Of a DNA stretch of 44,696 nt, positions 40,662-44,696 are shown in pieces. Position numbers and translations under genes: made by a program. The stretch is from positions 1-44,696 of the forward strand of contig JAOBAU010000026.1 of the NCBI GenBank assembly GCA_025463165.1, read 5' to 3'. Positions within the stretch are counted from its first letter, which is position 1. Every line of letters begins with the position of its first letter. The notes below the pieces were generated by a model. That model had not been told where the DNA came from, did not search any database, and worked only from the letters and a program-made list of their open reading frames with translations. The stretch is from Acidobacteriota bacterium (GTDB lineage Bacteria; Acidobacteriota; Thermoanaerobaculia; Gp7-AA8).

Positions 40662-41369
40662 CTACACGAACCGCCGCAAATGCTCCCGCCACCACGGCCA
40701 GTCATGGCCAAACTGTCCCGGCCAGATCTCCAGATGGTTCGGGATTCCCTTCGCCCACAAGAGGCTCGAGAAATCGCGATTCTGCTGCACGAGTGAATCG
40801 TTCTCGCCAGTGGCAATCACCCAGTTCACGCGCGCCAGTTTCCCCGCCCATTCCGCATCCATGTTCGGGATGTTCGACACGGGACAGTTGAAGTAGCAGT
40901 TGTCGTCCCAGTAGCCGTCGAGGAATGAGTGGATGTCGTACACGCCGGAGAAACAGATGGCGCGGCTGACGACGTCGGGATATCGCGTGGCGAAGTTCGA
41001 CGCGTGATACGCGCCGAAGCTCGCGCCGTAGACGACGAGATCGCCGCGTTGCGCGCGATTGAAGATGTACGGCACGAGCTCGTGCCGCAGGTACTGGTCG
41101 TACTGAGCGTGACGCGCGGCGCGAACCGCCGGATGCACGTTCTTGTTGTACCAGCTCTCATTGTTCACCGCGTCGACCGAGATCAGCTGAATCTCGCCGT
41201 TGTTCACCTTGTCTTCGAGGGAGCCGGTGAGATGGAAATCTTCGTTCTCTTTGTAGCTGCCGCTCGAAGTCGGGAACAGCAGCACGGGCCGGCCGAACTT
41301 GCCGAACCAGAGGAACTCCATCTCACGGCCGAGCGAGGGACTCCACCACTTCACGTATTCGCGATACAT
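40662..41369 (-). CDS. Alpha/beta-hydrolase esterase
   Basis: This 235-aa protein is an esterase of the alpha/beta-hydrolase fold, related to the esterase-D/PHB-depolymerase group. The nucleophile is Ser117 in GASFG (115-119), and a His near residue 224 (FGHDWPWW) completes the likely triad. The N-terminus REMEFLWFGKFGRPVLLFPTS has no signal peptide. The substrate is unknown. It is divergent from the ATP-grasp gene through a 35-nt spacer, and the two promoters appear to overlap. A role in hydrolysing a product or a side chain of that pathway is an inference. Confidence 0.85.
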   Translation of the reverse strand: MYREYVKWWSPSLGREMEFLWFGKFGRPVLLFPTSSGSYKENEDFHLTGSLEDKVNNGEIQLISVDAVNNESWYNKNVHPAVRAARHAQYDQYLRHELVPYIFNRAQRGDLVVYGASFGAYHASNFATRYPDVVSRAICFSGVYDIHSFLDGYWDDNCYFNCPVSNIPNMDAEWAGKLARVNWVIATGENDSLVQQNRDFSSLLWAKGIPNHLEIWPGQFGHDWPWWREHLRRFV

Positions 41370-41382
41370 ATCGAGGGCGGCG

Positions 41383-41388
41383 ATTGTA
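41383..41388 (-). promoter_or_regulatory. Putative esterase promoter (-10), with -35 at 41407-41412
   Basis: TACAAT on the minus strand lies 13 nt before the esterase start. TTGCTC lies 18 nt further upstream, inside the divergent gene, giving the best -35/-10 pair found in the window. Confidence 0.45.
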
Positions 41389-41389
41389 T

Positions 41390-41395
41390 TAGGAT
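41390..41395 (+). promoter_or_regulatory. Putative -10 hexamer of the ligase operon
   Basis: TAGGAT lies 9 nt before the ATP-grasp start and one base from the divergent esterase -10 box. RNA polymerase should not be able to occupy both at once, which would make the two units mutually exclusive at initiation. Confidence 0.35.
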
Positions 41396-41404
41396 CGCCA
41401 ACTT

Positions 41405-42367
41405 ATGAGCAAAAAACGCATCGGAATCCTCTTCGGCCAGGAAGACACGTTCCCATGGGCGCTGATCGACGCGATCAATGCGCGCGGCGGCGACGAGATC
41501 GACGCCGGCCCGGTCGAGATCTCGTATCTGAAAGACGATGGCGTCTTTCCGTACTCGCTGATCCTCGATCGAATCTCGCACGAAGTGCTGTTCTATCGCA
41601 CGTATCTGAAGTGCGCGGCGGCGTCCGGCGTGAAGATCGTCAACAATCCGATCTGGTGGTCGGCCGACGACAAGTTCTTCGACAACCTCGTCGCGAAAGC
41701 AGCGAACGTCGCGGTGCCGCGCACCGTGCTGCTGCCGCACAAAGAATATCCGCCGAACACCAACGACAAATCGTTCCGCAATATGCGCTTCGTGAATTGG
41801 GACGAGGTCTTCACATACCTCGGCTTCCCGATCTTCATGAAGCCGGCGTATGGCGGCGGCTGGAAAGACGTATACAAGTGCGACAACACCGCCGAGTTCT
41901 TCGCCGCGTACGACCAGACGCGCGACCTGACGATGATGGCGCAGGAAGCGATCGAGTTCACCGCGTACTACCGCTGCTACGTGCTCGGCCGCAATCGCGT
42001 CCGCATCATGATGTACGACCCGAAGCAGCCGCATCATCTGCGCTACGTCGCGAACTACCACACGCCGCCGGAACTCGAAGCGCGCATCAAACGCGACGCC
42101 ATCGCGCTTTGCGAAGGACTCGGCTACGACATGAACACGGTTGAGTTCGCGCTGCGCGACGGCATCCCGTACGCGATCGACTTCATGAACTGCGCGCCGG
42201 ACGCCGATCGCGCATCGGTCGGTGACGAGAACTTCGAGTGGATGGTCTCGAACATGGCCGAGGTGCTGATCGACATCGTCAGGTCGGGACGGAAGCTGGA
42301 GCTGACCGGCAACTGGCCGACAGTCATGAAGACGGAGAAACCGATCGACGAGCCAATCACGGCATAA
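41405..42367 (+). CDS. ATP-grasp ligase (RimK-like)
   Basis: This 320-aa protein has the ATP-grasp layout: an N-terminal Rossmann-like pre-ATP domain (KRIGILFGQEDTFPWALIDAI), then central ATP-binding segments with IFMKPAYGGGWKDV (phosphate loop and Lys) and MMAQEAIEF. The C-terminal metal-binding region has EFALRDGIPYAIDFMNC, where the usual Glu-x-Asn motif is present in a modified form (DFMNCAPD). Such enzymes join a carboxylate to an amine via an acyl-phosphate. The substrate is unknown. The stop overlaps the next gene as TAATG, so it is coupled to the GCS2 ligase. No signal peptide is present. Confidence 0.82.
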   Translation: MSKKRIGILFGQEDTFPWALIDAINARGGDEIDAGPVEISYLKDDGVFPYSLILDRISHEVLFYRTYLKCAAASGVKIVNNPIWWSADDKFFDNLVAKAANVAVPRTVLLPHKEYPPNTNDKSFRNMRFVNWDEVFTYLGFPIFMKPAYGGGWKDVYKCDNTAEFFAAYDQTRDLTMMAQEAIEFTAYYRCYVLGRNRVRIMMYDPKQPHHLRYVANYHTPPELEARIKRDAIALCEGLGYDMNTVEFALRDGIPYAIDFMNCAPDADRASVGDENFEWMVSNMAEVLIDIVRSGRKLELTGNWPTVMKTEKPIDEPITA

Positions 42368-43488
42368 TGACGGACATGGCCGACCCAACCTTCACCCTCG
42401 GGATCGAAGAAGAGTTTCAGGTCGTCGATCCACAGACCAGAGAGCTCAAATCTCACATCCAGGAGATGTTCGCCGAGGGTGAGAAGCGGCTGAAGGACGA
42501 GATCAAACGGGAGATGCACGATCCCGTGATCGAAGTCGGAACACCGATCTGCCGCGACGTCGCGCACGCACGCCGCGAAGTGACGCGGCTGCGCGGCGAG
42601 ATCATCCGCCTCGCGCGCGAAAACGGTCTGCGCATCGCCGCCGCCGGAACGCATCCGATCTCGCACTGGAAGGAAGTGTCGATCACCGACGCTCCGCGCT
42701 ACGACCAGATCGTTTACGACCTGCAGATGGTCGCGCGCGCCAATCTCATCTTCGGGTTACACGTTCACGTCGCCATCGAAGATCTCGAAACGCGCGTGCA
42801 GATCATGAATGCGGCGCGCTACTTCCTGCCGCACATCTTCGCGCTATCGGTGAACTCGCCGTTCTGGTGCGGCTCGAACACCGGCTGGAAAAGCTATCGC
42901 GCGAAAGTGTTCGAGCGTTTCCCGCGCACCGGTCTGCCTGATTACTTTCGCACGAAGTCGGAGTTCGAGCAGTACGTCAGCACGCTCATCGCCACGAACT
43001 CGATCGACAACGCCAAGAAGATCTGGTGGGACGTGCGGCCGCATCCGTTCTTCCCGACGCTCGAGTACCGCATCTGCGACGTGCCGCTGCGCGTCGACGA
43101 AACGATCTGCTTCGCCGCGCTTTTCCAGGCGATCACCGTCAAGCTCTACCGGCTCTACAAGCAGAACCTCAGCTGGCGTCTGTATCGCCGTTCGCTGCTG
43201 CACGAAAACAAAGCGCGCGCGGCTCGGTTCGGCACGGAAGGCAAGCTGATCGATTTCGGGAAGAGTGAGGAAGTGCCGTTCGCGGTGCTGCTCGAAGAGT
43301 TGCTCGAGTTCATCGATGACGTCGTCGACGATCTCGGCTCGCGCAAGGAAGTCGAATACGCGCGGCAGCTCGTTCCAAAGAACACAGGCGCGGACCGCCA
43401 GCTGCGCGTTTTCGAGGAGACGAAGGACCTGCGCGCCGTCGTCGACTACATCATCAACGAAACGGAGCACGGCATCCCGCTTGCGTAA
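42367..43488 (+). CDS. GCS2-family carboxylate-amine ligase (YbdK-like)
   Basis: This 373-aa protein belongs to the glutamate-cysteine ligase 2 family, which makes gamma-glutamyl or similar amides with ATP. It shows the family hallmark TLGIEEEFQVVDPQT near residues 9-23, EVGTPICRDVAHARREV, GLHVHVAI (metal/substrate His residues), SVNSPFWCGSNTGWKSYR and the Arg-rich C-terminal LEYRICDVPLRVD. The start ATG overlaps the upstream TAA by one base; a second in-frame ATG is three codons on. Whether the product is gamma-glutamylcysteine is unproven, since YbdK proteins have weak activity on that substrate. It forms an operon with the ATP-grasp and amidotransferase-like genes. Confidence 0.9.
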   Translation: MTDMADPTFTLGIEEEFQVVDPQTRELKSHIQEMFAEGEKRLKDEIKREMHDPVIEVGTPICRDVAHARREVTRLRGEIIRLARENGLRIAAAGTHPISHWKEVSITDAPRYDQIVYDLQMVARANLIFGLHVHVAIEDLETRVQIMNAARYFLPHIFALSVNSPFWCGSNTGWKSYRAKVFERFPRTGLPDYFRTKSEFEQYVSTLIATNSIDNAKKIWWDVRPHPFFPTLEYRICDVPLRVDETICFAALFQAITVKLYRLYKQNLSWRLYRRSLLHENKARAARFGTEGKLIDFGKSEEVPFAVLLEELLEFIDDVVDDLGSRKEVEYARQLVPKNTGADRQLRVFEETKDLRAVVDYIINETEHGIPLA

Positions 43489-43498
43489 TTCGCCCGAA

Positions 43499-44482
43499 AT
43501 GAACAGCCTCGACATTCACAAGCCGTCCGAATTTTTCGAGTACGTGAGGCTCGACGATTCGGTTCCGGAACGCCGCGACGACCGCATCGACGTCGCGCTG
43601 CTCGACCTCAACCATTCGTGGCCGAACGTCGGTCACGATTCGCTGATCCACGCGATCGCGGAAGGCGCCGAGTCGCATCGGGAAGAGCTCGCCGGCGCCG
43701 GCGTGAAAGTGCGCGTGCTTTCGTACGACGTGCGCCGCCGCCTGCTGGTGCCGGAGTCGCCGAACGGACGCTTCCGGCTGTATGTCGGCACCGGCGGTCC
43801 CGGCCACCTCGATCCGCGGCTCAACGACGGCGTGTCGGAGTTCAGCCAGGGAATCAGCGAAGATCCGTCGTGGGAAGCGCCGCTGTTCCGGCTCTTCGAC
43901 GCCATTCACAAACACAAAGAAGCAGCGCTGCTGGCGATCTGTCATTCGTTCGGATTGGTTTGTCGCTGGAGCGGCGTGGCGCGTCCCGAACTGCGCGCGG
44001 AGAAAAGCTCCGGCATGCCGCTCAACCGGCTGACCGACGATGCGCTCGCGCACCCATTCTTCCGCGAGTTTGCGAAGGAGCTTGGCGATCACCGGCACTT
44101 CCGTGTCGTCGACAATCGGCTCTTCGATCTCGTCGTCGACAAGCTCGGCAGCGCGACGCCGATCGCGACCGAACACGAGGACAGCAGCGCGCTGACGATG
44201 ATCGAGCTGGCGCGACACGCCGACGGCACACCGCGCATGCTCGGCGTCAATCACCATCCGGAGATCGTCGACCGCGAGCACATCCTGGCCGTCCTCGCCG
44301 AGAAGCGCGCGCACGGCGACGTCTCCGAGAAGTGGTACCGCGAGCGCGCCGAAACGATGTCCGAACTTTTCCACGGCGAGCGCGAACGACAGAGCCGTGT
44401 GACGTCGCGGTACACGCTGCTCGAACCGCTGCGCCGGCAGATCGGGCGGCTGGTGATGGAGCGTTGTTCCGTCACGTCGTGA
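43499..44482 (+). CDS. Class-I glutamine amidotransferase-like protein
   Basis: This 327-aa protein contains a class-I amidotransferase fold: the oxyanion-side motif VGTGGPGHLD (about 96-105), nucleophile Cys148 in AICHSFG and a catalytic His253/Glu255 in HHPE. Family members release ammonia from glutamine for a partner synthetase or act as gamma-glutamyl hydrolases. It lacks a fused synthetase, so an ammonia acceptor or gamma-glutamyl peptide may come from the adjacent GCS2 and ATP-grasp enzymes. It begins 10 nt after the GCS2 stop, and its stop overlaps the GTG of the next gene as GTGA. A long N-terminal extension of about 30 residues is atypical. Confidence 0.85.
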   Translation: MNSLDIHKPSEFFEYVRLDDSVPERRDDRIDVALLDLNHSWPNVGHDSLIHAIAEGAESHREELAGAGVKVRVLSYDVRRRLLVPESPNGRFRLYVGTGGPGHLDPRLNDGVSEFSQGISEDPSWEAPLFRLFDAIHKHKEAALLAICHSFGLVCRWSGVARPELRAEKSSGMPLNRLTDDALAHPFFREFAKELGDHRHFRVVDNRLFDLVVDKLGSATPIATEHEDSSALTMIELARHADGTPRMLGVNHHPEIVDREHILAVLAEKRAHGDVSEKWYRERAETMSELFHGERERQSRVTSRYTLLEPLRRQIGRLVMERCSVTS

Positions 44483-44696
44483 AGCGCGCGCTGCTCCTGC
44501 TGCTGTTCGTCGGTTGCGCAACGTCGCGTCCTGCTGATGTTCGCGTGGCAATGAACGGCTTCATGAGCGCGCTCAATGCCGTCAATCTCGAAGCGATGTC
44601 GGCGTACTTCGCGGATGACATCACGGCGTTCGTTCCTTCCGCGCGCGCCGATCGCGTCGATGGAAAAGCAGCCGTCGTCGAGATCTTTCGGAACTT
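44479..44696 (+). CDS. NTF2/SnoaL-like lipoprotein, 3' end outside the window
   Basis: At least 72 residues are encoded before the window ends. The N-terminus is a lipoprotein signal with lipobox VGC (Cys13) after a short Leu-rich core. The following VRVAMNGFMSALNAVNLEAMSAYFADDITAFVPS matches the start of NTF2-like (SnoaL/DUF4440) domains, which are small ligand-binding or isomerase-like folds. The start is a GTG, sharing GTGA with the stop of the amidotransferase gene. Co-transcription with the ligase operon is likely. The fold call is a pattern match only. Confidence 0.68.
   Translation, partial: MKRALLLLLFVGCATSRPADVRVAMNGFMSALNAVNLEAMSAYFADDITAFVPSARADRVDGKAAVVEIFRN

Noticed and set aside
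42238-42366. Upstream extension of the GCS2 ligase gene
   Set aside because: It lies inside the ATP-grasp gene and lacks homology. The TAATG overlap start at 42367 begins the conserved N-terminus.

Overview
The window is a gene-dense, GC-rich stretch of bacterial chromosome from what looks like a Gram-negative, aerobic or facultative soil-type bacterium. An MlaF-type ABC ATPase, lipobox lipoproteins, an eukaryotic-like Ser/Thr kinase, an ECF sigma/anti-sigma pair and a DUF4388 protein suggest Acidobacteriota or a similarly complex deep lineage. The lineage is an inference from gene content only. No rRNA, tRNA, CRISPR array, insertion sequence or prophage was seen, and no stretch above 300 bases lacks a gene.

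Layout. 1-0.8 kb: MlaF-like ATPase, facing a Thr-rich lipoprotein across a hairpin. 1.4-7.2 kb: co-directional operon xseA-xseB-ispA-dxs-PIN-tlyA. 7.1-8.9 kb: minus-strand tatA, DUF4388 and rfbD-like genes. 9.1-11.5 kb: UvrD/PcrA helicase. 11.5-13.0 kb: a tail-anchored SDR and a small membrane protein. 13.0-20.7 kb: minus-strand operon of a two-domain protein with a histone-H1-like linker, a pyruvate-oxidase-like TPP enzyme, a large FAD/Fe-S dehydrogenase and a GH15 hydrolase. 20.8-22.9 kb: membrane protein plus AtoE-like short-chain fatty acid transporter. 22.9-26.4 kb: TPR protein, and an ECF sigma, zinc-finger anti-sigma and HEAT-repeat operon. 26.4-28.2 kb: DedA-rhodanese gene and a methyltransferase. 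28.2-31.8 kb: nucleotidyltransferase, metallophosphoesterase, EgtB-like protein and Fe/Mn superoxide dismutase. 31.8-37.8 kb: a GH18-deacetylase-GT2 fusion divergent from a Ser/Thr kinase with a polytopic C-terminus. 37.9-40.6 kb: ABC ATPase, permease and a secreted protein. 40.7-44.7 kb: an esterase divergent from an ATP-grasp, GCS2 ligase, class-I amidotransferase-like and NTF2-like lipoprotein operon.

The strongest unusual signal is at 26446-27384. The DedA-rhodanese frame carries an in-frame TGA at 27250-27252, two codons after the predicted catalytic Cys. The frame then continues, with unmistakable rhodanese sequence, to a stop that overlaps the next gene's start. I recall a Cys at this position in relatives. 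A hairpin fitting the bacterial SECIS pattern follows the TGA, so this is a candidate selenoprotein that automated annotation would truncate. The alternative is a nonsense mutation or sequencing error.

Other points of interest are the uncharacterised ligase/amidotransferase operon at the right edge, the duplicated domain joined by a 34-residue-period Lys/Ala/Ser linker, a hairpin family with one compensatory base-pair change at two convergent gene junctions, and a recurring TA-rich hexamer 6-14 nt before many start codons that suggests short-leader or leaderless transcripts.
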